Shown here one piece after another: positions 23,535 through 36,100 of a DNA stretch of 64,000 bases. The notes below the pieces were generated by a model. The model did no database searches. It saw only the letters and a list, made by a program, of their open reading frames with translations, and was not told where the DNA came from. The DNA lies in contig NC_064755.1 of assembly GCF_011397635.1 (NCBI RefSeq), positions 21,249,282 to 21,313,281 of the forward strand, written 5' to 3'. The position numbers and the translations under genes are program-made. Each line of letters begins with the position of its first letter. The first letter of the stretch is position 1. The DNA comes from Epinephelus fuscoguttatus. Its lineage: Eukaryota > Chordata > Actinopteri > Perciformes > Serranidae.

Positions 23535-24462
23535 CAACAGTGTGCATAATTTAGGGGGATTTAGTGGCATCTAGTGGTGAGGACTGCAGATTGCAACCAG
23601 CCCATAGTTCTCCTGGTTAGAATTCCTTCACTGACCATTGTTCAGGAGGTTTTTAATTGGGAGCCAAATTATCCTTAGAGGTCTCCTCGTCTTCAATACA
23701 AACAGAACCGGGGATCAAAACTGGCAAAATTACTAAATGAAGCAGTTTTTCGTTATAATCAGTGTTTGCATATGCTGTTTGGCATGTTGGAGAAGGACCG
23801 CGAGCCCAGCACCTGCTAATGTGTGCTCATCTTTTTTTGTCCGATAATTCAGGATCCAGACATTCAGGAAGTTTTTACTGGGAGCTGAATTATCCGCAGA
23901 GGTCTCCTCCTCTTCAAAACAATAGACCCAGTGATTTAAACTGGTAAAAACACTGAATAAAGTGGTTTCATGTTAAAAACTGTATTTCCTACGCTGTTCG
24001 GCACGTCACAGACATCACAGATGTGTGTTCACCTTTTTTCTGATCCAGACGTTCAGGAGGATTTTACTATGAGCTGAATTATCCAGAGTCTCCCCCTCTC
24101 CAAAACAAATAGATTAGGTGATTAAAACAAGTAAAAACAATCAATAAAGCAGTTTCACTCTAAAAAAAAAATCTGTTTTTTCCCGACGCTCTTATTGCAG
24201 AGGGGCTGCTATCTATGGTGGACGATGCAAAAACACGAATGGCCCCATCTAGAGCCAGTATTTGGTTTGTCCATTCTAGCCAAAGGTGGGAAAATGGTGG
24301 TGCAATGTGGTGATCTCTGACGAGGACGTGCTCCCTCAGTAGATATAAACGGCTCATTCTGAGGTAACAAGAACACAATGATTTATACACACAGATGATG
24401 TGTGATGATATATTTAGTTTCTGCCAATATATCCCCCTATATCCCACACACTGAACCTGTAA
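23535..24462. mobile_element. Modular MITE of the GGTCCAGTGTGTAGG family
   Basis: It starts aaagcaacagtgtgcataat and 'gatttagtggcatctagtgg' and ends 'ccctatatcccacacactga', the inverse of the family left end. Between them a module of about 130-200 bp is repeated three times (near 23630, 23850 and 24040). The module contains 'gttcaggaggtttttaattg', 'agaggtctcctcctcttcaa' and 'aataaag(t/c)(g/a)gtttca'. The right portion carries the family stretch with agagccagtatttggtttgt. Confidence 0.6.
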
Positions 24463-24928
24463 GATACCAAAATATGCAGACTAGTATATGGAAAAATCTT
24501 CATTTTGAATAAAGATCCAAGGATATCACAGTATGACACACAACTAGCTGAGATTTTTGACTTTTTCTTTCGCAAAAATTCCAATACAGATTCCTGATCC
24601 AATACCAGCACTCTTCTCCCCCATAAACCTGTAAACCACTCAGCTAAGAGTTCACTGGGATTTCTACCCCATGTCACTGAGTCTGCACCCTGCTGTGATT
24701 TAAATCTAACACATAGCAGACACAGTGAATATTATAACATTGACAAAGAAGCTGTATGTCACGTGGATCTGTCATGTCTGACCCACACCTGATCAACTTA
24801 TTAAGGTCAGTGTTGGCCTTGATACCAATCCAGTGGATCAGATTGGTGCATCCCTAGTGAGAAATGCTTGAACGTAAAGAGTTTTTGTCCCTTACGTTAC
24901 ATTTTAAAACCCACCCAAGTCCAATGGT

Positions 24929-25333
24929 TCAGTCCCTCCTGTAGTGGAAAACACTGTGTCCCAGCTCCACCAGAGCCCCACCCAGCAGCACCCACAGAGG
25001 GACACACACCACACTGATCCACATTTCGGTGTGCCTCTCCAGGCGGGAGCACAGTGTCAGACAGAAGGCCAGCTTCAGCAGCAGGGCCGTCAGGTACCAC
25101 AGCCTCCTCTTCAGGCTCTGCTCGCCATCCCTGGGGTCAAAGTCTGGCTTGCAGCGCCCTGCCATCTTCACTATCAGCATGAGGATGAGGATGGTGTCAA
25201 AGGTCCACACGGGGAGGAAGATGAGAAACCAGTTCCAGTGGATGTTAGAGTCCAGCTTGAGGACCAGCATGATGAGGAAGACGAGGGCGAAGATCCAGGA
25301 GAGGAGCACTCGCTGGGCCAGGGACATCTTCAT
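24929..25333 (-). CDS. tmem60: Transmembrane protein 60
   Basis: A single 134-codon exon. The translation begins MKMSLAQRVLLSWIFALVFL, contains WNWFLIFLPVWTFDTILIL and MAGRCKPDFDPRDGEQSLK, and ends near ELGHSVFHYRRD. It matches vertebrate TMEM60 (133 aa in human) along its whole length. Four hydrophobic segments are visible at about residues 8-25, 34-55, 78-96 and 106-124, with a charged cytosolic-type loop (GRCKPDFDPRDGEQSLKRR) after the second. It is an integral membrane protein whose function is not established. It lies tail-to-tail with rsbn1l, as in human 7q21, which supports both names. A CTCCTCCATAG or TTTGTTTTCAG acceptor just upstream of the ATG implies a spliced 5' leader. Confidence 0.95.
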   Translation of the reverse strand: MKMSLAQRVLLSWIFALVFLIMLVLKLDSNIHWNWFLIFLPVWTFDTILILMLIVKMAGRCKPDFDPRDGEQSLKRRLWYLTALLLKLAFCLTLCSRLERHTEMWISVVCVPLWVLLGGALVELGHSVFHYRRD

Positions 25334-25682
25334 CTATGGAGGAGGACTGGCTCGGAGCCAGTGTCACCCACACCCAGGGAGACTGAGGACTACAGCCAAG
25401 GTGACACACACATATACACAGTGATCTGAAAACAAACAAAAGCACAGCACAGCAGGCTCACTCTCACTCTCTGAAGGATGTACCGCAATGACTGAAAATA
25501 CGAGTTAACTTTGGTCACATATCAACACTATGTCCAGCAACACCAGGCTTTCATTACTGTGTCTCTCTGAGTAATCATTGTGTTGTTACTTCCACTAACA
25601 GCAGACCCGAAGCGACTGTCTGTTGGCTAGCTGTAACGTTAGCTATAAAAATAAAAACCTTATTAAAATAAAGATATCTTAC

Positions 25683-25860
25683 CAAGTTTACCGGGAGAGC
25701 CAACGTTTCTGAAAGACCAACTCTTCCCCAGCGAGAAAGATGTTAATGCTTTTCAAAAAACGATTCAGTTATAACGTCTAACAGCGAGTAGCACAGCATA
25801 GTTAGCATTTAGCCGTTAGCCACTTCTAGCTTGTCTTCCGCACCAAGAACTCCGAATTTT
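25683..25860 (-). promoter_or_regulatory. tmem60: Probable tmem60 first (non-coding) exon and promoter
   Basis: On the minus strand a good donor (AACTTG then gtaagatatc) ends a candidate leader exon at 25683. The acceptor would be at about 25427 or immediately before the start codon. The sequence above it (to about 25870) is free of repeats and is followed by unrelated AT-rich DNA. The transcription start is not resolved. Confidence 0.45.
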
Positions 25861-26186
25861 CCGGTCAGTCTTTTCAAAATAAAAGCACGAGTTTATAATT
25901 GCAAGACTTCCGGTATCACTTTTTAAAACGAAAGCCGTATTTTATCAACTGATACACTTTGATAACTGCAGGTATGTACAGTAGCTAATATTGAGGACAC
26001 TGTTCATCTTAAGTACTGAGCTAAAATAAGTCTAGTTAGTGGACAGGTAACAGTTTACTGATGCCACAGTCAAGAGTGAATCCCAAAGCTCAACCTTACA
26101 AATAAAAACTTAAAACTTAAAATGCTGGTTATTTTGGATGATTTCAGTATTTTTGACTTGGATTTTTTAATCTATGTGTAAAGCAA

Positions 26187-26208
26187 AAAAAAAAAAAAAA
26201 AAAAAAAA
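26187..26208. repeat. Poly(A) tract
   Basis: An uninterrupted run of about 22 A residues with no adjacent retroposon body that I recognise. Confidence 0.9.
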
Positions 26209-26384
26209 TTCTAATTCTTAATGGTATCTGGTTAAAGTTTCCTGAGGCGAGATGGCATGGGAGGTACACGGTATCACAATGTACAGTATTACACAATTAT
26301 CATTGTTGTTGTTATCAACTGATCAGTAACAATGATCCTAAATGAATGAAAACAGAAGGTTAATATGGCTGAACAAGCTCTTTA

Positions 26385-26823
26385 TTCAGTGGCGGAAGGT
26401 CGTTATGATGGGCCCCAGTGCACACTATTATAACTGGCTGCATAGTGTACGCTTGTTGTGCATGTATCATCTCGTCACATGATCAGAGACTTGACACTGG
26501 ATAACATTAACATAAATATTAGCCAGCAGTCATCATTGTATGACTGTATATCACAAAAAATACCAAAGAAAATAACAAATTATTGATTTTATTTAGCAAT
26601 TTTAATAGTTTATTATAGTTTATTTTGAATAAGCTTATAATTTTGTCATAGAGGCTATTGACTATTTTATAAAAAAATAAAAAATAATGAGACATTTTTT
26701 AACTGAATGACAGTTCTTCATTGAAAATAGGTATATTTCCAAGGGCCCATTCTCCATCCAGTCTCTCTCTGTGGCCCCATCGCAACTGCACTGCCTGCAC
26801 TGTCTATATTTACGCCCCTGGCT
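26385..26823 (-). mobile_element. hAT-like MITE with CAGGGGCG ends
   Basis: The left end cagtggcggaaggtcg and the right end tatttacgcccctgg form an imperfect inverted repeat of the CAGNGGCG type typical of hAT elements. The last 90 bases (gtggccccatcgcaactgca, ctgcctgcactgtctatatt) are the reverse complement of a fragment in rad52 intron 3 at 47846-47945. Confidence 0.5.
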
Positions 26824-27056
26824 TTATTATGCTTCAAACTTTAAACCATTTTTTTAAAAAAAAACTGAAGCATGTGTAAAAGTCTCTCTTTTGTAAATAA
26901 ATAAGATAAAGGGAGATTCTGTCATTTTTGTTAAAAAAAAAAAGTTAATGCACACTGTATGATAACTGTCAATTTTTATACCACCGTTGCAGCCCCACTT
27001 TGGACTCATGACCTTGGCGTTTCAAAATCCTGGCTGCAGCCCTGAGTATAGTTGGC

Positions 27057-27384
27057 TTAAAGGTCTGATGTGAAGGATTAAGTGACATCTAGTGGTGATG
27101 TTGGAGAACTCAAACTTCTTCTATGTGCCAAATGAGTAGGCGAACGATGGTGATGATGCAAAAATGTGAATGACCCTGTCAAGAGCCAGTGTTTGATTTG
27201 TCCGTTCTGGGCTACTGTAGAACAAAATGACTGTGGAAGAGGACTCACGCCGTCCGTGAACAAAAACCGCTCACTAGAAGGCAAAAACAAAGTTCTTATT
27301 TTCAGGTGGTTATAAATGAGAGAAAACATAGTTATGGATAATATATACAATTTCTGCCCTCAAATTTTACACATGGAATCTTTA
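27057..27384. mobile_element. Short MITE of the GGTCCAGTGTGTAGG family
   Basis: It begins aaaggtctgatgtgaaggat with 'gtgacatctagtggtgatgt' and ends ttttacacatggaatcttta, the degenerate inverse. It contains the family stretch 'agagccagtgtttgatttgt', 'ccgttctgggctactgtaga'. This copy lacks the internal module present in the longer copies. Confidence 0.6.
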
Positions 27385-28935
27385 ATGGAGCTTAACAAGT
27401 AAAACTGAATCCAGCCACTGCTATAGACTTCCTCTTCTTAATGACCAACCACATTAGAGGTCTGTGTGGCTACCTACTCATAAACATGATATTAATCAGG
27501 GCAAATACGCCAGAATACATCAGTTGTTTAAAATAGAAGGCAATAACCCATGTTTTTAAATACTATTAAAATTTATTTAATTTTTACTGGGCTAGTATAA
27601 CAAATTAATACAAAGTACAACTCCGTAGACATCATAGATTGTCAAAAAAAGTAAAGTACAAAACGCTTGAGGTAAAACATCATTTGAAAAAGATTTCGTT
27701 AAAAAGCCCTTATTAAAATCTCAATTCATTTAAAGGTAAAAGCTTACTTTACACGATCTAGCTGTCCTAAAAACCAACAATGCATTTTTATTTACAAGGT
27801 AGTGGTGGTGCAAAATACAGTGTGAGACGACATTCAGTCAAAATGTTCATGTCTTTATCAAATGTAAACAATAAACATCGTCATTCCTCAAATTCCCGCT
27901 GTACAGAGCTAATACCGAAAAGCTGTCACACTGATGTTCGCTCTAAGAGGGGTTTGCATTAGACCTCTATTACCGCCGCTGACAATAGAAACAATTCCAA
28001 CAGTCCACATTTTCATTAGAATTCGTACAAAACAGCGAGCAGAAGACCTCATTACTGTGTTACTGCCCAGAGGCAGATGACAGAGTGTAAACAGAAAATA
28101 TAAAACTGTTGTGAGGCTCAAAAGACACACATATACAAAACAAATCCATGATAAATAAGCAAAGTTTCTGTCATTTTTCCAAAGTAAAAATGTAAATGAT
28201 GGCCGTAATAGCCACCTCCTCAGCAGAGGTAAGAAACTGATGCTGTTTGAAAACCTCATAACTCCAGTTTAGTGATTTTAATTTCAGTTAAGGGATTACA
28301 TGCTCCTCTATGGGTCAAAGGATAATATGGACTATACTGTGTATTTTTTATTTTGTCAATAAATCTCATGTAAAGACCAAAAACCACCAATGTATTAGTC
28401 TCTCCCTCAATACTTTGACTCTCCCGGTATGTCTGTGACACTCAGCCCCAAACCCATGTGTTTCTATTGAAGACATAAATCTTTAAAATGGGTCACAAAT
28501 ATACAGTTTAAATTTAAAGAAGGCTGAATAATTCCTCTAAAAAGCTGAACACTGCAGTTTTCATTGTTACTCAAGTTACTTAAACAGGAGTAAATAGTGC
28601 ATTTGTTCGAGACTATTTTTAGACACAGATTAAGACACATTTGTTGATTAGTGAGCATTTACACTTCCAACAATCAAAATGAACAATTAACAGTGCTCAT
28701 GTTCAATCAAATGTAGAAACATGTCAGTGCAGCTGTGTGACTCATTGTTTGTTTCTAGTTGTTTTTCGGACAAAATTCAAGGTCTGAGGCGACAAGGTCA
28801 GTGGAATAAGAGTGGGTTTTGGTCACAGAGGCGAAACCTGTGGGATCAGTTTACTCTGGATTTTGGTCTTTTCAAGGGATTTGTTGTCAATATAAAAAAT
28901 ATAGAATGCTTTAATTTATGATTGATTTATCACCT

Positions 28936-29815
28936 AAAGGTCCAGTGTGTGTAGTACTGGCATCTTGCGGTAAACAGGGATGTTCCTAATGACTGACGTT
29001 CCTAAAATGAAAACAGCCAAAATTAAGCACATTTTAAACTTTAAGGTTTAAACTGAAAAAGTTGTTGGGTATATTACAAGAGCCATTTGAAATTGTTAGT
29101 CACATTTTTCAATAACCCTAGCGTATTTAAACGCCGCGGAAATGTGTGGCACTTGCGCTCTGCTTTATGAGCCTTGTGTTACCCTATATAACATGACAAC
29201 AGCTCACATGATAAAATTAAAATACCACCAACCGCTGTGATTCTATGAGATGTCCTATTTGTCCAACTTTACACCTTGCTATTTTTTTCCTGCATTTTAT
29301 TTTTTGTCCGATGTTGTTAGCATTAGCAGCTAACAGATGCTCGTTTGTTTTTATTTTTTATATAGCAACATTTGACTAGGAAGACATGACACTTCAGTGC
29401 AAATTATGTCAATATGCAGTTTAAATGTGTGCGTCAATAAAATAATAATTTAAATGATAAATTTAACTTTCTAGTATTTCTGGTGCTGACTTTATCTACC
29501 AGTCTAATTGTGCACATGGCTAGTGGTGAGGTTGCGGAACTCAAACTTCTCACATGTGCCAAGCGTGTAGAAGAACTACTATGGACCTATATAGAGCTAG
29601 AGTTTGATTTGTCCGTTGTGGGCTACTGTAGAACAACATGGCGGGCTCTGTGGGAGAGGATATGCTTCAAGTACAGCTATAAACAGCTCATTCTAAGGCA
29701 ACGAAAACACAACGATTCTTATTTTCAGATGATTACACACTGATGAAGACAGTTATGAATATTATGTGCAATTTCTGTCAATAGATGCCCCTACATCCTG
29801 CACACTGGACATTTA
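28936..29815. mobile_element. MITE of the GGTCCAGTGTGTAGG family, probably split
   Basis: The left end aaaggtccagtgtgtgtagt lies at 28936 and the right end cctgcacactggacatttaa at about 29796-29815. The family body (gtggtgaggttgcggaactc, then tgggctactgtagaacaaca) resumes only at about 29518. Roughly 500 bp of unrelated AT-rich sequence between them is probably a later insertion. Confidence 0.5.
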
Positions 29816-30135
29816 AGGACATAATCTGATTTATTTAGGTTTATAGAGAAACCTTACCTGGTTAAACATTTCAGTCCTTTAACAATAATTCCATTGGCAT
29901 TTGTATTTCGTTGGACAAAGATTTTTTTCTTAGTTCTTAAAAAGTTGAAACCTTAGAGTTGCGAGGTTTTCACTCACCAGTGAAAGCACTTGAAATGGAC
30001 TCGTAAGAAAAGAAGATGGTACCACTTTAATGAAATGTAGCTGTGATATTTCTTAAATCTGTCTCACAGATTATTACCGTACACACTGGAATGAGGAGGA
30101 GGAGAGGGCGGGGGGGTTCCTAAAGGCAACCACAG
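29812..30135 (-). other. prr5: Probable proximal prr5 3' UTR
   Basis: This is sequence directly after the prr5 stop. A minus-strand AATAAA (TTTATT on the plus strand near 29830) would give a 3' UTR of about 320 bases. A longer UTR reaching 27570 cannot be excluded. Confidence 0.4.
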
Positions 30136-33100
30136 CTACACAGTGCTCTGCCTGCTCTCGCGGCTGTACCCCATCGACTCCGCAGAGTGAGGTGGGAAAT
30201 CAATAAATATCCCATCTGAGTCTGAGTCTGCAGACTCTAGCACTTGTCCAATTATGGTTTCAGGGCTGGATGATTCACTGGGCGGCGTGGAGGACGCTCC
30301 CTTACTGAGATCAGTCATTGTTGTCGTGGCCTCAGTGCCGTGCAGAGCTCCTGAGGAATGAAGGGGAAGGATAGAGGCAGACGACAGAGGCAATGCCATG
30401 GCACTCGCCCCCGCTTGTACGATACCTGTGAATGAGAGGGTGCTGGATTATTATGGATTATTACATTATGATTTCAATCTTCAGACCTCTTAATCTGTGT
30501 CATACCGTTGAAGTGAGAGCCCACACACAGCCTGTTGGAGGAGGGGCCAGACAGTTCAGAGCCTGAGGCCAAGTCAGCGTAGGCCAGACCTTGCTCCTCC
30601 AGGCATGTGATAATCTCACAGGCCGAGTGGCGCCGAATTCCTCCGCTGCCAACAGAGCTGGCATCTGGGTCATACTCAGCCACAGGGGTCAGCAGCAGAG
30701 GGATATTGTAGCTTTTCGATCGTACCACAGGGTTTTTAGACGGCTGGTCAGCAGACTTGGACCAGCCCCACGGTAAACGCTTTTCTAAGAGGCAAGAGGA
30801 AGAGTAGGGAGGGTGTTTAATTTATGTCACACGCCACACAAGGCATTATTACTCTGCTTTTGGATTCACTGTCTCACCCAGAACACAACAATTGGCCTCA
30901 GCACCATCTGCAGAGTAAAGCCCGTGCGTGCCCAGGTAGGGCGAGACAACCTTCTGAATCAAGGACTCCAGCCGCAGGTACTCCTCATTTACACCACGGG
31001 ACTCATGGACCCCCTGAACACAGACAGAGACAGGCATCAAAGTCACAGTGATAGACTGTATCTGTTGATCTGAACTGAAGCTGTTTCTTGGATCTTAAAG
31101 GGATACAACCAGCTTTGTGTAATACCAGTGTGGGTAGGTTGTGTAAATGAACTGTGGTAAACTCCCCTCCATCTCACCAGTGCTCAGAGCTCCCTGCTCA
31201 TCTCTCAGTTTAAATCTGCTGGATGACCCGCTTTGCATCATGCAGCACATTTTCACTGGCTCTAGGGCTGTTGCTCAAACTACAGATTGAACTCCTGCAT
31301 TTTTGTACGCCTGCCATGAGGGACACAATAAGTATCGAAGCAGATCAAAGGAGAGACTCGCTCAGATCAAATGGTAAAGCTAAACAGTGCTCATCAAATA
31401 TTAAGCAACATTCTGTTACTGTTTTGTAAATTTCTCACCTAAAACATTTTCAGAAATATATTTTAACGTATTGTTTAACTGTTACTTGAGAGCGTTTGTT
31501 ACCAGCTGGCTGCCATATTGTTTCCTGTGTCAAAATGGACAAGCCCGCATTACATCACCCACCAGCAGAAGCATTAATTGGTCTGGTGCAGTGCATTGCA
31601 TTCTGGTAGTTGTAGGTTTTCTCCCTCTTAAGCAAAAACCAAATGCCACAGCCCTTTTTTTCTGTTACCTCTGTTCATGTAGCACCAATTTCTCTTTCTC
31701 TTTTGCATAGACAGCCAAGTTTTATGAAAAGACCATCAGAAAAGACCATTGGTCACAAACGACCATGTGCAAAGCTCAACAATATGTAAACAGAAAATAA
31801 ACAAACACTGTGTGAGTAAAGAAGCTATTAAGTTTAGCCTACCTGTAGAATAAGCAGCATCTGTGTGACAGAGGGGGGCACACGGGCCCGAGGTCGAGAC
31901 AGGGCGTCCTCTAACTTTACACTCAAGACTATCGTGTTCCTGAAGTGAAGCAGCGCGAGCTGTCGGACAGAGGGCTCCTTCCCCTGCACACATCAAGGAC
32001 ACAGAGAACAGCAGAACTGAGCAACAATGATGATCATCATCCAGTTATTACTTGAGGTTGATGATGCTTGGGGCAGCAAAAACAAAAACCAGCTGACTTC
32101 TCTTAAGATGTTTGCGTACCTGGACCGGATGGAAGATGGCCTGCAGCATCGAGAGAACATCACAGAAGAAGAAGTCCCAGGTCTCTGCCAGAGAGTCGAG
32201 TAACTTCTGACCTGCATCAGTAACACAGAGATGAAAACAGTTGATTTAAACTGAATTCACACAGAACAGACCAGTGCAAAATAAAATGTATTTCAACCTT
32301 TCATTCATTCAGTCAGTCATACCTTCGTAGAACCTTATCTTGTCCCGCAGGATGACCATGCCTTTTGTCAGCAACTGGTTCTGTGAAATACAGAAAAAAG
32401 ATGCCTTTAAATATAAACATCTGAGGCACCACCGCTTTTATTCATCTGAAAGCCATAAACTAATCTCACACCTATTTCATTAAATATTAAAAGTGTATTA
32501 CCTGAAGGTATTCTGTGAAGAAAAACCCCAACTCAGTCTTCAACAGATGCCTGAGGAAACAAAGGAGGCCTCTGCTTCACTTTATGACTCAAACACAACC
32601 ATCAGTAATCAGAGGATGGACAGTGTTCAAACAATATTATCTCATATCTCTGTGAGTCAGATGTTTACAAGCTGCAATTAACTACTGCATCACATGTGAC
32701 TGTGCAGTAGACTGAATCATTGTGACGTCATGCCAACAACAATCACTTCCACCTAGACAGCTAGAGACTGATTTAAATTGTGGAGATATATGAAACTGGC
32801 AAACTGTGGAGAATGTGTGGTAACATGTCTGCTGGTCATTTTCATATTTTTTGTCCTAAAATTCCCTCTTACCAGTAGATGTGGTTACAAAGATGAGATT
32901 AATAATGATCTTGGAGCTGGATTTTGACCTCAGTTTAATATGTTTGGGAAATGTGCCAACTGGGCTAATAAAGCAGGACAGATATTTATTACAGATCCTG
33001 CAAGCAGGTGGTTTAAAAGCAATAACCAGGAAATGGCTAAGAAAAGAGTCTCCAACGACCTCTGAATGGATAGAAATAGTTAAGGAAATTTATGTTATGG

Positions 33101-36100
33101 AACAATTTAAGTCATACAGAGTGTACTATAGCTTGTGAATGAGTGCAACGTTTCTCCTTCCTTGAAAACACCCGGACTTTCCATGAATCAGAGTTATGGA
33201 AGGGCCTTTGTGATCTTAAAGGACGATCATGGACATAAAGGACCTATTATCCTTGATACTACAATGCAACTTTGGTTCTCTTCATTTTCTGTTTTGAATG
33301 AATGAATCATTTTTATTTCGGTTACATACATCTGGAAAAGCAAAGATTATTTCACACAAATTTTCTCAGTCTGTAACCAAAAAAGGAATAGGCTGAAGCC
33401 CAGGGCTTATTTTTGTCTATCCTATAATAACCAAAGGAAAACCCAGAATATCAACGATACCAAAGAAAGGAAATGAATAAATTAATAATTAAATACATTA
33501 TACTCTAAATTATAAGCAACAATTTGATCACTTAACATTATAATCTATAATCATTTTGCATTTTAAGGCTTTTTTTTAAAACTCACAGAGCTTCATAAAT
33601 ACATAAATAAAATAAAAACAAAATATATAAAAAAAAGAAATCTGCAAACTTGTTTATTTCTGTCGTCATTTTTCAGCCATAACTGTAACATTTAAAGATA
33701 TAAAGTTAAAGACAATGGTCCGACCTATCTGACGTTTATATTATACACGTTTATATTTTAGTCACCTAAAAAAAAAAAAAAGACCCACCTCAAAGAATCA
33801 ATATACTTTAAGCTATATTTGAAATACTTTTACTGCTTTACCTCACACACTCACTAATGAAGGCAGCAGTTGACCACTGACTCCTGTGTTCTGCAAAGTA
33901 AAATGTTTTTGTCAGTGAAGGCTGGTGGCTTTGAGATAATGGTTTCAGTTCCCAGTCTGCACTCGCTGTCTGACAGCCAGGTAAAGAAGTGAAAATATTC
34001 TAAATATAGCTGAGGAAGCATTTGCTCAGCACAGTTTAATTTTATGTACGTGATGTGGAGGGTTTTCTACCTGGAAGTTATTGTGAGCAGACATTGTGAT
34101 TCCATCTATTACATGAATTAGAATCACAGGATGTAAAGCAGTCTATGTAGAAGCGCCCTGTTTTCCTGGTAAGTTGAAGAAATGTGTGTCAACCTCCTCG
34201 TGGCTTCTCTGTACATGGAAATATGTTTGCTGGGCTGTAATGGAGGCTGATGAGATAGAAGTGATGCGTCTGGTTTAGAAAGATAATGAGATATCTGGGA
34301 TAACCACATGACTCCCCGGGCCTACATACAGTACACTTACACACACAAACAAACTCATTCACAAGAAAACATTCAGTCAGCAAACATAGGACAGTAATTA
34401 TACTAATTATAGCACAAATGACATCAACAGACTCGATTAAGGATGTTTTCTCTGTGCTGTGTGAGAGTGTGTGGCTGCTTCTGTTTCTGTTTCTGTCTAA
34501 ACTTACCGGACACCTTCATTGAGCGTGTAGAGTTCGTTATCTGCCAAACCCTTCTTCTGGAAGACTGCGATGACAGCGTTGTGGATGCTGCGGCACGACA
34601 AACACACACAAACATGTCTATGTAACTGTTCAAAAAGCATTTTCAGCCACTAATTGATTGTATCTGGCGTACCTGTTCCAGGTGGCGTTGGCTCCTGCCC
34701 TCTTCTGCTTCTCTCCTCTGTCCTCTGGAGAACTTTTCTCGCTCTTCCCCAGCTCGCTGAGGCTGGGGGAGCTCATCAGCTTCAGCCGGTGCAGAGTCCT
34801 CATGAGGGAGATATGGAGAAAGTGGAAAGACACAAGCACTAAGTAGTGGACAGGAGAGAAAGAAGGTCAGGCTCTGCGCTGACATACAGAGACACAGAGA
34901 AGAAACACGAGGAGATAGCTGGAGGGGAGAACATAAGCAGCGTGAGTCTGAGAGAGGGAAGAAGCACAATGACAATAGAAAGAGCGGCCGGTGACAGAGG
35001 CGGAGAGAAGTAGGACAGAATGATGCATGGTGAGAAATGGGCAGCACGTTTAAGGCAGGGTGGGCGGAGCCAAGAGGAGAGGTGGGCCACCGTTCTGCCC
35101 GAGGTCTCAGAAGGGGAGGAAACAATAGCACATGCACTGATGGGGGGCAACTTCTTCCTCCCTCTCTCTGCTGCTCTTTCAGTACAATACAACCATTGAT
35201 GCAAACAAATATTTATGCAGAGCACAGATGCCAGAGGAACTGCAGGGTAAGCAGACTGAAGCAGTTGGGACTTTGTTGTGCTTGTCACTGTACAGCGAGG
35301 AGGCGGAGGAGGAAGTCGTCCGGCTTATTAACAACAACAACAACAGGGGTAGGAAGCAGAGACACAATGCGGGACAATAAAGAAGGTTTTCCTGCTCTTC
35401 CATTTTCAGCACAGCTGGTGCAGGGAAACAAAAGTCAAAAAGCAATCCAGTGTGTGAGACTAGAGCCTGACTGATACTGGAGCTCTGACGCTGATAATGA
35501 TGATTGATATTTGAGAGCTTAACATCCAGTTTTTCCTCTTTAATATCCCATTAAATAGCTTTAAGGTTGGAAAACTCATCTTTTTCTACCTTGTCTGACA
35601 GTTTTGCATATATATGTTGGGTATTAGGTTGTTCATACTGAATGTAATATTCAAATCTAAGACTTTTTTGACAGCACCAAACCATCAAATAGACATATTC
35701 TGGATGTCTTCTGCATCTTTTGGACACATTTCCCCAAATCCAACCTTATATGTTTGATATTTTTGGGGAGTTATTAGAATATATTTTTTAAAAACTTGTG
35801 TGAATTTGAACAGTGTTAAGCAGCACAGTTTGAGTTTGTACTGCTTGACCCAACACTGCGAGGTCACTGATTGTAAAAGGGTGAGAGGAATATTTCTGAC
35901 AATTTGGGAAACACTTACTGTCTCTCTTTGCCAAAGGTTATATGAGAAAATCGATACCACTCTCATATCTGTATGCAAACTATGAAGCTACAACCAGCAG
36001 TTCATTAGCTTAGCCTGAAGACTGCAAAACAAGGGAAACAGCTGGACGAATTTTTTTTCTGTAACTGCTTATCCTGTTAGGGGTCGCGGGTGACTGGAGC

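Larger units (their letters stand above)
22181..24900. other. Convergent intergenic region rsbn1l / tmem60
   Basis: Mostly repeats: a dispersed repeat fragment near 22260-22640 (actcacccgtgaaggaaact and following text), a nested MITE at 22870-23239 and a modular MITE at 23535-24462. No coding exon is seen. The 3' end of tmem60 must lie near 24700-24928, but I could not identify a convincing AATAAA on the minus strand. Confidence 0.6.
25870..29810. other. Intergenic region between tmem60 and prr5
   Basis: Contains a 22-base A run (26187-26208), a hAT-like MITE at 26385-26823, and copies of the GGTCCAGTGTGTAGG family at 27057-27384 and 28936-29815. The stretch 27540-28920 has no repeat I recognise. 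It might be distal prr5 3' UTR, since minus-strand AATAAA signals occur near 27573 and 27787, but this is unproven. Confidence 0.5.

Noticed and set aside
34643-35474. Several frames of 145-164 codons on both strands next to a prr5 exon
   Set aside because: Only the 42-codon prr5 exon (34798-34673) is supported by homology. The others are purine/pyrimidine-rich intronic chance frames.
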